The position numbers and the translations under genes were made by a program. Of a stretch of 64,000 bases of DNA, positions 8,400 through 17,687 are shown in pieces. Every line of letters starts with the position of its first letter. Position 1 is the stretch's first letter. The notes beneath the pieces were generated by a model. That model did not search any database, was not told the origin of the DNA, and worked only from the letters and a program-made list of their open reading frames with translations. Source of the DNA: Dorea sp. D27 (GTDB taxonomy: Bacteria > Bacillota > Clostridia > Lachnospirales > Lachnospiraceae); contig NZ_KQ236743.1 of the NCBI RefSeq assembly GCF_001185345.1, positions 560,857 through 624,856 on the forward strand, in the 5' to 3' direction.

Positions 8400-10742
8400 A
8401 TGTCAGAGAAAACGATATATGAGTCTGAGAACCGGATCGCACCGGAATCGATCGCAGATGAAATCTCGAAAGGACTTGAGATTGTGGACGGGCATGCCGT
8501 GAAGGCTCCCGGAGACTATGAGAACCCGGACCAGCTTTATGACATGTTAATTGCCCGTATCCGGAAGTACCATCCTTCGACGGACGTATCCATGATAGAG
8601 AAGGCGTATGAGACGGCCCAGAAGGCGCACGGTGACCAGTGCCGCAAGTCCGGGGAGCCGTATATCGTCCATCCGCTCTGGGTGGCCATCATACTGGCGA
8701 ATCTGGAGATGGACAAGGAGACGATTGCCGCAGGGATGCTCCATGATGTCGTGGAGGATACGTCTGTTTCGGAGGAAAGGATAAAAAAGGACTTCGGAGA
8801 GGAAGTTGCGCTTCTTGTGGACGGTGTTACCAAGCTGGGACGGCTGTCCTATTCTTCTGACAAGCTGGAAGTACAGGCGGAAAATCTGAGGAAGATGTTT
8901 CTTGCCATGGCGAAAGATATCCGTGTCATCATCATCAAGCTCGCCGACCGTCTGCACAATATGCGTACGCTGCAGTTTATGACACCGGCTAAGCAGAAGG
9001 AAAAGGCAAAGGAGACGATGGATATCTACGCCCCCATTGCCCAGAGGCTCGGTATCTCCAAGATTAAGACGGAGCTTGACGACCTGGCGCTTAAGTATTC
9101 TCAGCCGGAAGTATTCTTTGACCTGGTGAATCAGATCAATTCCAGGAAGACGGAGCGGGAGGAATTTGTACAGCAGATTGTAGATGAGGTGTCCACACAT
9201 ATGAAGAATGCCAACATCAAGGCGGATGTCAACGGCCGTGTCAAGCATTTCTTCAGCATATATAAGAAGATGGTGAACCAGGATAAGACGGTAGACCAGA
9301 TATATGACCTGTTTGCCGTGCGGATCATCGTCGATTCTGTGAAGGACTGCTATGCCGCGCTTGGCGTGATACACGAAATGTACACGCCGATACCGGGGCG
9401 GTTCAAGGACTATATAGCGATGCCGAAGCCGAACATGTACCAGTCGCTCCACACGACGCTTATGAGCTCGGTCGGGCAGCCTTTCGAGATTCAGATACGT
9501 ACCGAGGAGATGCATAAGACTGCAGAATACGGGATTGCAGCCCACTGGAAATATAAAGAGTCCAGCGATGGCAAAAAGAGCGTGCAGGCGCAGGAAGAAG
9601 AAAAGCTGAGCTGGCTCAGGCAGATTCTCGAATGGCAGAGAGATATGTCCGACAACCGGGAATTTTTAAATCTCCTCAAAGGCGATTTGGATCTGTTTGC
9701 CGAGGATGTGTACTGCTTTACCCCCCAGGGGGATGTGAAGAATCTTCCAAACGGTTCCACGCCCATAGATTTTGCTTATGCAATCCACAGCGCAGTCGGC
9801 AACAAGATGGTAGGAGCCCGCGTCAATGGGAAGCTCGTCAATATAGATTATAAGATACAGAACGGGGACAGGATAGAGATCTTGACCTCCCAGAATTCAA
9901 GAGGACCGAGCCGTGACTGGCTTGGTATAGTCAAGAGCACTCAGGCGAAGAATAAGATCAACCAGTGGTTCAAGAAGGAGTTCAAGGAGAGCAATATCGT
10001 CAAGGGCAAGGAGATGATTGCCTCCTACTGCAAGGCAAAAGCGATTACACAGAGTGATATCATGAACTCCAGATATATGGAGATCGTGCAGAAGAAATAC
10101 GGCTTCAAAGACTGGGAATCTGTGCTGGCGGCTATCGGCCACGGAGGGCTGAAAGAAGGCCAGGTCGTGAACAGGCTCGTGGAAGAGTATGGCAAGGAGC
10201 ACAAGCAGGAGATGACCGACGAGGTTGTTCTGGAGCGTGTGGCGGAAGCATCCAAGAATAAGGTGCATATCGCCAAATCAAAGAGCGGAATCGTAGTCAA
10301 AGGTATCGATGATATGGCAGTCCGTTTTTCCAGATGCTGCAACCCGGTGCCGGGTGATGAGATTGTAGGTTTTGTGACCCGCGGACGGGGTCTTTCCATC
10401 CACAGGACAGACTGCGTCAATATGATACATCTGACCGAAGGAGAACGGGCACGGCTCATAGATGCGGAGTGGGAAAGCGAAGTGGCGGAGCAGAACGGCG
10501 GACAGTATCTGGCGGAAATCAAGATGTATGCCCATGACCGGCAGGGGCTCCTCATGGAGATGTCCAAGATATTTACCGAGGCGACTGTCGATGTGAAGTC
10601 TATGAACGTTCGTACGAGCAAGCAGGGGACGGCCACGATTGAGGCAGGATTTATCGTACACGGAAGGGAAGAGCTGGATATGATGGTAAAGAAACTGCGC
10701 CAGCTCGAAGGAGTCATAGATATAGAGCGGACAACAGGCTAA
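8400..10742 (+). CDS. rel: bifunctional (p)ppGpp synthetase/hydrolase
   Basis: A 780-residue long RelA/SpoT homologue controlling the stringent response. Domains in order: HD hydrolase (about 75-210, with AAGMLHDVVEDTSV and the LADRLHNMRTL motif), synthetase (about 280-400, with GRFKDYIAMPKPNMYQSLHTT), TGS (about 445-505, DVKNLPNGSTPIDFAYAIHS), a zinc-finger-like segment (RFSRCCNPVPGDEIVGF with TDC) and a C-terminal ACT domain. Both catalytic halves look intact, as expected for the single Rel enzyme of Firmicutes. AAGGAGG precedes the ATG. Confidence 0.95.
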   Translation: MSEKTIYESENRIAPESIADEISKGLEIVDGHAVKAPGDYENPDQLYDMLIARIRKYHPSTDVSMIEKAYETAQKAHGDQCRKSGEPYIVHPLWVAIILANLEMDKETIAAGMLHDVVEDTSVSEERIKKDFGEEVALLVDGVTKLGRLSYSSDKLEVQAENLRKMFLAMAKDIRVIIIKLADRLHNMRTLQFMTPAKQKEKAKETMDIYAPIAQRLGISKIKTELDDLALKYSQPEVFFDLVNQINSRKTEREEFVQQIVDEVSTHMKNANIKADVNGRVKHFFSIYKKMVNQDKTVDQIYDLFAVRIIVDSVKDCYAALGVIHEMYTPIPGRFKDYIAMPKPNMYQSLHTTLMSSVGQPFEIQIRTEEMHKTAEYGIAAHWKYKESSDGKKSVQAQEEEKLSWLRQILEWQRDMSDNREFLNLLKGDLDLFAEDVYCFTPQGDVKNLPNGSTPIDFAYAIHSAVGNKMVGARVNGKLVNIDYKIQNGDRIEILTSQNSRGPSRDWLGIVKSTQAKNKINQWFKKEFKESNIVKGKEMIASYCKAKAITQSDIMNSRYMEIVQKKYGFKDWESVLAAIGHGGLKEGQVVNRLVEEYGKEHKQEMTDEVVLERVAEASKNKVHIAKSKSGIVVKGIDDMAVRFSRCCNPVPGDEIVGFVTRGRGLSIHRTDCVNMIHLTEGERARLIDAEWESEVAEQNGGQYLAEIKMYAHDRQGLLMEMSKIFTEATVDVKSMNVRTSKQGTATIEAGFIVHGREELDMMVKKLRQLEGVIDIERTTG

Positions 10743-10757
10743 ATGAGAGAGGATTAC

Positions 10758-11378
10758 ATGAAAGTAGAAAAATTTGTTACAGGAATTATCAGCACCAATT
10801 GTTATCTGGCCATCAATGAAGAGACGAGACAGGCTGTCGTGATAGACCCGGCAGCCTGCCCGTCCTATCTGATGGGGCATATAAAAAGCGAGGGGCTTGA
10901 GATAGAGGCCATCCTTCTGACACACGGGCATTTCGATCACATTATGGGCCTTGACGGCTTTCTTCAGGAATTTCATGTGCCGGTATACGTACATAAAGAT
11001 GACGAACAGCTCATGACGGATCCGGAACTGAACCAGTCCGTCGTCTACACGTCAGGCTATACGTTTGGCATGGGCACATATATTCAAGACGGGCAGGCGA
11101 TCCAAGCGGCGGGATTCGAGTTCAAAGTGCTGCACACACCCGGTCATACACCCGGCGGCGTGTGCTACTATGCCGAGGTTGAAAAGATACTGTTCAGCGG
11201 AGACACGCTGTTCCAGAGCTCTGTCGGCAGGACGGACTTTCCGCTCGGCAGCATGTCAGATCTGGTAAGAGGAATCAAAGAAAAGCTGATGGTACTGCCG
11301 GATGAAGTGCTCGTATACCCGGGGCATATGGGCGAGACGACGATCGGTTACGAGAAAAGTAACAATCCATTTCTATAA
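10758..11378 (+). CDS. metallo-beta-lactamase-fold hydrolase, glyoxalase II-like
   Basis: A 206-residue protein with the zinc-binding THGHFDHIMG motif, GHTPGGVCYY and SGDTLFQSSVGR, characteristic of the glyoxalase II-type branch of the metallo-beta-lactamase fold. The substrate cannot be read from sequence. An ATG directly after the rel stop codon is possible, but the ATG five codons later has AGAGAGG ahead of it and yields the family N-terminus MKVEKFVTGIISTNCYL, so it is preferred. The gene is probably co-transcribed with rel. Confidence 0.88.
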   Translation: MKVEKFVTGIISTNCYLAINEETRQAVVIDPAACPSYLMGHIKSEGLEIEAILLTHGHFDHIMGLDGFLQEFHVPVYVHKDDEQLMTDPELNQSVVYTSGYTFGMGTYIQDGQAIQAAGFEFKVLHTPGHTPGGVCYYAEVEKILFSGDTLFQSSVGRTDFPLGSMSDLVRGIKEKLMVLPDEVLVYPGHMGETTIGYEKSNNPFL

Positions 11379-11382
11379 AAAG

Positions 11383-11415
11383 GGGACGTAACACTTTTCA
11401 AAAGGGTTACGTCCC
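11383..11415. repeat. palindromic intergenic element, terminator-like
   Basis: GGGACGTAAC at one end and GTTACGTCCC at the other, with CTTTT/AAAAG inside; one A-G mismatch in a 16-base arm and a single-base loop. It follows the hydrolase gene by four bases and can act as its terminator. The same design (GGGACGT...AAAAG...ACGTCCC) occurs at 32508-32574. Confidence 0.8.
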
Positions 11416-11419
11416 AAAT

Positions 11420-11459
11420 TGCATTTCACCCTGTACCGGAATGCATTTTGCCCTGTACC
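11420..11459. repeat. 18-bp direct repeat pair
   Basis: TGCATTTCACCCTGTACC at 11420-11437 and TGCATTTTGCCCTGTACC at 11442-11459 differ at two bases and are offset by 22. They lie between the palindrome and hemZ. The word TTTGCCCTGT also occurs in the arm of the large palindrome at 24884-24969, suggesting these are pieces of one repeat family. Confidence 0.7.
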
Positions 11460-11482
11460 TAAATGAGAGTGTGAGGTTTTTT

Positions 11483-12952
11483 ATGATTGAGATTTTTTGC
11501 AGTGATGAACTGTATACATACAATGTGTATCATATCACGAAGGCGTTCTTTCCGGAAGAGAAGGTGCATCAGCATGTGGAAGCGGATCGCAAGGATGCGG
11601 TACGGGTCATGCTGCCGGATGGCACGGTTCTTGTGATGGGACGGGAGGAGCTGCCCCAGTCTGCGGATCGGCAGGCGCGGAAGCGTTATATAGACAGAGA
11701 GCTGTATAAGAGGCTTGAGCGCCTTACCGGGCGCTCCCTTGCGTGGGGGCTTCTGACCGGAGTGCGTCCGACGAAAATTGCCATGAAGAAGCTGGAAGAG
11801 GGAATGCACGAGGAAGAGTTCTTACGTTTCTTTATGGAGCAGTATTATGTGGACAGGGAGAAGGCGCGGCTTGCGTGGGAGATTGCAGGACGTGAGAAGG
11901 AGCTTCTTGGCAGGCTTGACTGTGTGGACGGGTACAGCCTGTATGTCGGCATTCCGTTCTGCCCGTCTGTCTGCACGTACTGTTCGTTCAGCTCCGGCCC
12001 GCTGGAAGCGTGGAAGGACAGGGTAGAGGACTATCTGGATGCCTTGATGGAAGAGCTGGCCTATATCGGCAGAGCGTCCGCCCATAAGAAGCTGAACACG
12101 ATATATATCGGCGGAGGGACGCCGACTACGCTGACCGCACATCAGCTGGAACGGCTCCTGGACTGCATAGGCACGAACTTTTCCATGGATCATCTTCTGG
12201 AATATACGGTGGAGGCGGGACGCCCGGACAGCATCACGGCAGAGAAGCTCAACGTGCTGTCCCGGCATCATGTCACCCGCTTGTCCATCAATCCGCAGAG
12301 CATGCAGCAGAAGACGCTCGATCTCATAGGGCGGCGCCATACGGTGGAAGACGTTGTCAGGACTTATGAGATGGCAAGGACTGCTGGATTTGACAATATC
12401 AACATGGATCTCATAGCGGGCCTTCCGGGTGAGACCGCGGAAGATGTGTACGATACGCTCAAGCAGACAGAAGCTCTGGCACCGGACAGCCTGACAGTGC
12501 ATTCTCTTGCCATCAAGCGGGCGGCGCTGATGGGGCAGGAGCAGAGTGCGCTCGGCTACGTGAAAGCGCTGGACAAAGATGCCGGGGATATGGCGGCAAA
12601 TATGACACGGATGATCCGGGCTGCCGCTGAAAGCGCCCGTCGAATGAAGCTCAAGCCATATTATCTGTACCGTCAGAAGAATATTGCGGGCAATTTTGAA
12701 AATGTTGGCTATGCAAAGGTTGACAAAGCAGGAATATACAATATACTTATTATGGAGGAAAAACAATCCATTATCGCCGCAGGTGCAGGTGCATCCACGA
12801 AGATTGTACTGAGGGAGGCTGCCGGGCTGCCGGGCGTTAATAACGATAAGGAGACGAATCTGATACGCATCGAAAACGTCAAGGCAGTTGACGCCTATAT
12901 CGCGCGTATCGGCGAGATGATAGAACGTAAAGGAGAATGGTTATGGCGTTAA
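11483..12952 (+). CDS. hemZ: coproporphyrinogen III dehydrogenase HemZ, radical SAM
   Basis: A 489-residue radical-SAM protein of the HemZ family, related to HemN and common in Clostridia and Bacilli as an oxygen-independent coproporphyrinogen oxidase-like enzyme. It carries the SAM-cluster motif CPSVCTYCSFSSGP in mid-protein, IYIGGGTPT and the NINMDLIAGLPGET motif. The N-terminal about 150 residues lack SAM motifs, as typical of HemZ. The ATG at 11483 is preferred to one 14 codons earlier because GTGAGG precedes it. The 3' end overlaps the start of hisS, indicating one operon. Confidence 0.9.
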   Translation: MIEIFCSDELYTYNVYHITKAFFPEEKVHQHVEADRKDAVRVMLPDGTVLVMGREELPQSADRQARKRYIDRELYKRLERLTGRSLAWGLLTGVRPTKIAMKKLEEGMHEEEFLRFFMEQYYVDREKARLAWEIAGREKELLGRLDCVDGYSLYVGIPFCPSVCTYCSFSSGPLEAWKDRVEDYLDALMEELAYIGRASAHKKLNTIYIGGGTPTTLTAHQLERLLDCIGTNFSMDHLLEYTVEAGRPDSITAEKLNVLSRHHVTRLSINPQSMQQKTLDLIGRRHTVEDVVRTYEMARTAGFDNINMDLIAGLPGETAEDVYDTLKQTEALAPDSLTVHSLAIKRAALMGQEQSALGYVKALDKDAGDMAANMTRMIRAAAESARRMKLKPYYLYRQKNIAGNFENVGYAKVDKAGIYNILIMEEKQSIIAAGAGASTKIVLREAAGLPGVNNDKETNLIRIENVKAVDAYIARIGEMIERKGEWLWR

Positions 12953-14208
12953 AGAAAAAACCGGTTACAGGTATGAAGGACATGCTTCCCAAAGAAATGG
13001 AAATCAGGGATTATGTCATACAGCTGATTAAGGAGACGTATAAGACATATGGCTTTTCTTCCATGGAAACCCCCTGTGTGGAACATATAGAGAATCTGTG
13101 CAGCAAACAGGGCGGAGACAACGAGAAGCTAATCTTCAAGATATTAAAACGCGGGGAAAAGCTTAAGATAGAACAGGCAAATGAAGAAAATGATCTTGTG
13201 GACGGGGGCCTTCGTTATGATCTGACCGTACCACTTGCAAGATATTATGCAAATCATGCGAATGAACTGCCATCTCCGTTCAAGGCGATGCAGATTGGCA
13301 ACGTATGGCGGGCCGACCGTCCCCAGAAAGGCCGTTTCCGCCAGTTCATGCAGTGCGATATCGACATTCTGGGAGAACAGAGTAATCTGGCTGAGATAGA
13401 GCTCATTCTGGCCACGACAGCGATGCTTGGTAAACTGGACCTTAAGAACTTTACCGTATGTATCAATGACAGGAACATACTGAAGGCAATGGCCGCATTC
13501 AGCGGGTTCAAAGAGGAAGACTATGATGAAGTCTTTATCATCCTGGATAAGATGGACAAGATTGGCAGCGAAGGAGTCTCCGCTGAACTTCAGGAGCTCG
13601 GCTATTCAAAAGAGAATGTGGACACTTATCTGAAGCTTTTTGATGAGGTATCACCGGATGTAGAGGGGATTGCTTACCTTCGGGAAAAGCTTGGCTCCTG
13701 TCTGCCCCAAGAGACCGCTGATGGCATGGAGCTTATCATTTCCAGCGTAGAAGCGGCAAAAGAGGCGGAATTTAAGATGAAGTTTGATCCGACTCTCGTA
13801 AGAGGACAGTCCTATTACACCGGCACTATCTTTGAAGTCACGATGGATGATTTTGGAGGATCCGTAGCCGGAGGCGGCAGATATGACAAGATGATTGGGA
13901 AGTTTACGGGGCAGGATACACCCGCCTGTGGGTTTTCCATAGGGTTCGAGCGCATCGTCATGCTCCTTTTGGAACATGGTTACGAAGCGCCGGGCAACAG
14001 AGCGCGGAAAGCTTATCTGCTGGAGAAGAAACTGTCCGGGGAAGGGATGCTCAAAGTGCTTAGCCTGGCCAGGACTGACCGGGAAGCGGGTTTTCAGGTC
14101 ATGATAGCGAATATGAAGAAGAATAAGAAGTTTCAGAAAGAGCAGCTGGAGTCTGAGGGATACGCTGAAATCATCGAATGTTATTCCGATTCCATTGACA
14201 GCTTATAG
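12943..14208 (+). CDS. hisS: histidyl-tRNA synthetase
   Basis: A 421-residue class II aminoacyl-tRNA synthetase charging tRNA-His. Motif 2 is visible as GNVWRADRPQKGRFRQFMQ, the histidine-specific LVRGQSYYTGTIFEV and the motif 3 region ACGFSIGFERI are present. Two ATGs are close together; the second (12943) is chosen because GGAG at 12932-12935 is seven bases away, while the first is almost on top of it. It overlaps the last ten bases of hemZ. The C-terminal anticodon-binding domain is short and divergent, as in several clostridial HisS proteins. Confidence 0.92.
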   Translation: MALKKKPVTGMKDMLPKEMEIRDYVIQLIKETYKTYGFSSMETPCVEHIENLCSKQGGDNEKLIFKILKRGEKLKIEQANEENDLVDGGLRYDLTVPLARYYANHANELPSPFKAMQIGNVWRADRPQKGRFRQFMQCDIDILGEQSNLAEIELILATTAMLGKLDLKNFTVCINDRNILKAMAAFSGFKEEDYDEVFIILDKMDKIGSEGVSAELQELGYSKENVDTYLKLFDEVSPDVEGIAYLREKLGSCLPQETADGMELIISSVEAAKEAEFKMKFDPTLVRGQSYYTGTIFEVTMDDFGGSVAGGGRYDKMIGKFTGQDTPACGFSIGFERIVMLLLEHGYEAPGNRARKAYLLEKKLSGEGMLKVLSLARTDREAGFQVMIANMKKNKKFQKEQLESEGYAEIIECYSDSIDSL

Positions 14209-14235
14209 TAGAGAAGAAGATAAGGAGATTATAGT

Positions 14236-16023
14236 ATGGCAGAATCAATGCAGGGCATAAAAAGAACACACCGCTGCGGTGAGCTGTCCGCCGCCAATGC
14301 AGGACAGTCGGTCACAGTCATGGGATGGGTGCAGAAGAACCGTAACAAAGGAGGACTCGTATTTGTCGATGTCAGAGACCGTTCCGGTATTATACAGGTA
14401 GTATTTGAAGAGGGAAGCACAGACGCGGGCCTTATCGAGAAAGCGGCCAGGCTTCGCGCGGAATATGTAGTCGCAGTCGCCGGAAAGGTGGAAAAGCGTT
14501 CCGGCGCCGTAAATGAGAACCTTGCCACAGGTGATATCGAGATCATACCAGCCGAACTGCGCATCTTGTCCGAATCGGAGACGCCGCCGTTCCCGATTGA
14601 AGAAAATTCGAGAACGAAGGAAGAGGTACGACTGAAGTACCGTTACCTTGACTTGAGAAGGCCGGATCTTCAGCGGAATATGATGATGCGGAGCCAGGTT
14701 GCTACGCTGACCCGGCAGTTTCTGGCGGAAGAAGGCTTTCTGGAGATAGAAACGCCGGTACTTATAGGGAGTACGCCGGAAGGGGCCAGAGACTATCTCG
14801 TGCCGAGCCGTATCCACCAGGGACACTTTTATGCACTGCCCCAGTCTCCACAGCTTTTTAAGCAGCTGCTCATGTGCTCCGGGTATGACCGCTATTTCCA
14901 GATTGCTAGGTGCTTCCGGGATGAGGATCTGAGGGCAGACCGGCAGCCGGAGTTCACCCAGATTGATATGGAGCTTTCTTTTGTGGACGTGGATGATGTC
15001 ATTGATGTAAATGAAAGGCTGCTTTCTAAGCTGTTCCGGGAAGTTCTCGGTGTGGAAGTCCCGCTTCCGATACCTCGGATGACGTGGCAGGAGGCCATGG
15101 ACAGGTTCGGTTCTGACAAGCCGGATACCCGTTTTGGCATGGAGCTTACGGATGTGACGGATGTTGTGAAAGGCTGTGAGTTCGCCGTGTTCAAAGGCGC
15201 CATAGAAAATGGAGGTACGGTACGCGGAATCAATGCCAGAGGCCAGGGCAGCATGCCCCGCAAGAAGATTGACAAGCTTGTAAGCTATGCAAAAGAGTAT
15301 GGTGCCAAAGGACTTGCCTATATAGCAATCCAGGAGGACGGAACCGTAAAATCTTCTTTTGCCAAGTTCATGAAAGAGGAGGAGATGACAAGTCTCGTAG
15401 AAGCTATGGGCGGAGAGAGCGGCGACCTGCTTCTCTTTGCTGCTGATAAGAATAAAGTGGTATGGGACGTGCTCGGCAGCCTGCGCCTGGAGCTGGCTCG
15501 TCAGATGGAACTTCTTGACAAGGGCGAATATAGGTTCCTCTGGGTGACGGAATTCCCACTGCTTGAGTGGAATGATGAGCAGGGACGTTATACGGCCATG
15601 CATCATCCATTTACGATGCCGATGGAGGAAGATCTGGGATACATTGACACAGATCCTGGAAGGGTCCGTGCCAAGGCTTATGATATCGTGCTGAATGGAA
15701 ATGAAATCGGTGGCGGAAGCGTCAGGATTTATAACCAGGAAGTGCAGAACAAGATGTTCGAGGTGCTCGGTTTTACACCGGAAAAGGCACAAGAGCAGTT
15801 CGGCTTTCTGCTGGATGCGTTCAGATACGGAGTACCGCCCCATGCAGGACTTGCCTATGGGCTTGACCGCCTTGTCATGCTTATGGCTAAGGAGGACAGT
15901 ATCCGTGACGTCATCGCATTTCCGAAGGTGAAGGATGCTTCTGATCTGATGACGGATGCTCCGACGGCTGTGGAAGAGAAGCAGCTTAAGGAACTTGGAC
16001 TCACCGTAACTGTTGATGAGTAG
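14236..16023 (+). CDS. aspS: aspartyl-tRNA synthetase
   Basis: A 595-residue bacterial-type class II synthetase. Domains: OB-fold anticodon-binding domain (about 12-110, VTVMGWVQKNRNKGGLVFVDVRDRSG), catalytic core with RYLDLRRPDLQ, the bacterial insertion GAD domain (about 300-410), and the motif 3 region GLAYGLDRLVMLMA. AAGGAG lies ahead of the ATG. It follows hisS by 27 bases; the hisS-aspS order is conserved in Firmicutes. A 602-residue open frame on the opposite strand is a shadow of this gene. Confidence 0.96.
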   Translation: MAESMQGIKRTHRCGELSAANAGQSVTVMGWVQKNRNKGGLVFVDVRDRSGIIQVVFEEGSTDAGLIEKAARLRAEYVVAVAGKVEKRSGAVNENLATGDIEIIPAELRILSESETPPFPIEENSRTKEEVRLKYRYLDLRRPDLQRNMMMRSQVATLTRQFLAEEGFLEIETPVLIGSTPEGARDYLVPSRIHQGHFYALPQSPQLFKQLLMCSGYDRYFQIARCFRDEDLRADRQPEFTQIDMELSFVDVDDVIDVNERLLSKLFREVLGVEVPLPIPRMTWQEAMDRFGSDKPDTRFGMELTDVTDVVKGCEFAVFKGAIENGGTVRGINARGQGSMPRKKIDKLVSYAKEYGAKGLAYIAIQEDGTVKSSFAKFMKEEEMTSLVEAMGGESGDLLLFAADKNKVVWDVLGSLRLELARQMELLDKGEYRFLWVTEFPLLEWNDEQGRYTAMHHPFTMPMEEDLGYIDTDPGRVRAKAYDIVLNGNEIGGGSVRIYNQEVQNKMFEVLGFTPEKAQEQFGFLLDAFRYGVPPHAGLAYGLDRLVMLMAKEDSIRDVIAFPKVKDASDLMTDAPTAVEEKQLKELGLTVTVDE

Positions 16024-16038
16024 CTTGCAGGTAGATGT

Positions 16039-16953
16039 ATGGAGCTGAAACATTTAAAATATTTTGTGGAAATAGCGGAACAGAAAAGCATGCGTAAAGC
16101 AGCAGACCGGCTGTACGTGACACAGCCGAACCTTACGAGGGCGATGCAGAATCTGGAAGAAGAGATGGGCATGAGGCTGCTCGTGCGTTCCAACCATGGC
16201 GTGAGCCTTACGACGACCGGGGAAAGCCTGTATTATTATGCCCAGTCTGTCATCAACCAGCTGAATGAGATAGAGGCACTGAAGCTGAAGGACAAGGAAT
16301 TCATGCAGAACAAGCTGTCCTTATCTGTCGGAAATATCATCCTGAAGGATGAGATTATGCTGAACTTCTATGAAAACCTTCAGACACGCCATGCCAACAT
16401 CTCCATACACGAGACGTCCATTGAAAAAGTGCTGATCCACGTCGCCAAGCTGGAGGCAGAGATTGGTATCATAGCCGTGAATATGGAGCAGTACCCGGCG
16501 CTGAACAAGATATTGGAGATCAAAGGGCTTGAAGCCCATGAGATAGCATCCAGCCCGCTGTACGTGCACGTTGGCGGAAAGAGCCCGCTGTATGGAATGG
16601 ACAGCATAGAACCGAGGGAACTGCTGCGGCATACGTACGTACATCTCCCCTATGACTACTTTTCCAACCTCAATGAGCTCATTACGCTTGGGGATATCAG
16701 AGTCATGGACTTTAAGCATACGATCGTCATAAATAATTATCACGCTATCGTCAATATGATCAAACGTACAGATGCGTTCATATTTGGCGGAAAATGGCAG
16801 ATAGAAGAGCTGAAGAAGGGGCATATCGACAGCCTGCTGCTCAACAACTGTGATGTGGAGAAAAAGCTCATGTGGATTAAGCGGAAGAAGGAAATTCTTT
16901 CCATTCAGGCAAAGGAATTCCTGGATATCATTAAAGAAAACTACGCAGACTAG
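16039..16953 (+). CDS. LysR-family transcriptional regulator
   Basis: A 304-residue regulator. The N-terminal winged helix-turn-helix is clear (residues 1-60: MELKHLKYFVEIAEQKSMRKAA, LYVTQPNLTRAMQNLEEEMG), followed by a linker helix and a divergent effector-binding domain. It starts 15 bases after aspS, so it is probably read from the same transcript; the GCAGGTAG ahead of the ATG is a weak ribosome-binding site. No divergent partner gene exists, so its target cannot be inferred from context. Confidence 0.9.
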   Translation: MELKHLKYFVEIAEQKSMRKAADRLYVTQPNLTRAMQNLEEEMGMRLLVRSNHGVSLTTTGESLYYYAQSVINQLNEIEALKLKDKEFMQNKLSLSVGNIILKDEIMLNFYENLQTRHANISIHETSIEKVLIHVAKLEAEIGIIAVNMEQYPALNKILEIKGLEAHEIASSPLYVHVGGKSPLYGMDSIEPRELLRHTYVHLPYDYFSNLNELITLGDIRVMDFKHTIVINNYHAIVNMIKRTDAFIFGGKWQIEELKKGHIDSLLLNNCDVEKKLMWIKRKKEILSIQAKEFLDIIKENYAD

Positions 16954-17081
16954 GCGGTTGCGTTTGCGATACGTTTTATTTATCACAGAGGAATGAGGAA
17001 GAAGCATTATCCAAAAGGTATTTCATTCGTTATAATATAGGCAGGTCAAAAAACTTGTTATTATTTGAGGAGGAAATACAT

Positions 17082-17576
17082 ATGCGGAAATTTGGAAAGA
17101 AAAAGTTATTGAGCCTGCTGACAGCAGCGGCGATAGTGGCAACGACGGTTGGGTCATTTGCAGTGTGGGATAAGATTTCAGATACTCAAACCGCGAGCGT
17201 AACGATTAACAAACCAATACAGACGACGGTATCAGACTTTAGTATTGGGGCCTCTGGAACGGAAACCGGAGATACGATGGTATATACGGGCTCAACCAAG
17301 GTTAATGTGGCCAATGTACCGGCAGGCAAAGACTTGAAATTAACGGCTGTGTTAGCAGATGATTCGACGGAGAAGACCGGAGTAACAGTGGGGATAGCAA
17401 AAGAAGCTGCTGATGCGACAACCGGTTCATATACTGACGCTGGAATAGCATCAGGAGAGCATACATATTCGGTGAAGGTTAGTGCTGACAGGGCGGATGC
17501 TGTTAACTGGGCCAGCAATAATGAAGTGAAGGTAACGGTTACCGCAGAGTTGGTTGACACTCCAGCAGCGCCATAA
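17082..17576 (+). CDS. SipW-type exported protein, TasA/camelysin-like
   Basis: A 164-residue secreted protein. Its N-terminus is a SipW-cognate signal peptide: basic start MRKFGKKK, hydrophobic core LLSLLTAAAIVATTVGSF, then AVWDKISDTQTA, the layout seen in TasA/CalY biofilm-fibre proteins. The mature part is about 130 residues, rich in Thr, Val, Ala and Asp, without cysteine, and likely all beta. The SipW peptidase is encoded next. GAGGAGG precedes the chosen ATG; TATAAT at 17031-17036 is a likely -10. A cell-surface or matrix role is inferred from the family, not shown. Confidence 0.8.
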   Translation: MRKFGKKKLLSLLTAAAIVATTVGSFAVWDKISDTQTASVTINKPIQTTVSDFSIGASGTETGDTMVYTGSTKVNVANVPAGKDLKLTAVLADDSTEKTGVTVGIAKEAADATTGSYTDAGIASGEHTYSVKVSADRADAVNWASNNEVKVTVTAELVDTPAAP

Positions 17577-17608
17577 GAAGAATTAAGATAACAAGAATAA
17601 ATGGAAGG

Positions 17609-17640
17609 AAAGATACCATCACGAGGTGGTATCTTTTCTT
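17609..17640 (+). terminator. attenuator between tasA-like gene and sipW
   Basis: AAAGATACCA (17609-17618) pairs with TGGTATCTTT (17627-17636), followed by TCTT. Such a hairpin between substrate and peptidase would lower sipW expression relative to the abundant substrate. Confidence 0.75.
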
Positions 17641-17687
17641 GCAGGTTTAGTCATATTATTTTATAGAAAAACTGAGGCATACACTTT

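Noticed and set aside
11383-11459. CRISPR-like array
   Set aside because: Only two direct repeats with a four-base gap, no spacers of regular length and no cas genes.
14245-16053. 602-codon open frame on the minus strand
   Set aside because: It lies exactly antisense to aspS, has no ribosome-binding site and its protein has no recognisable family features; such shadows are common in GC-balanced genes.
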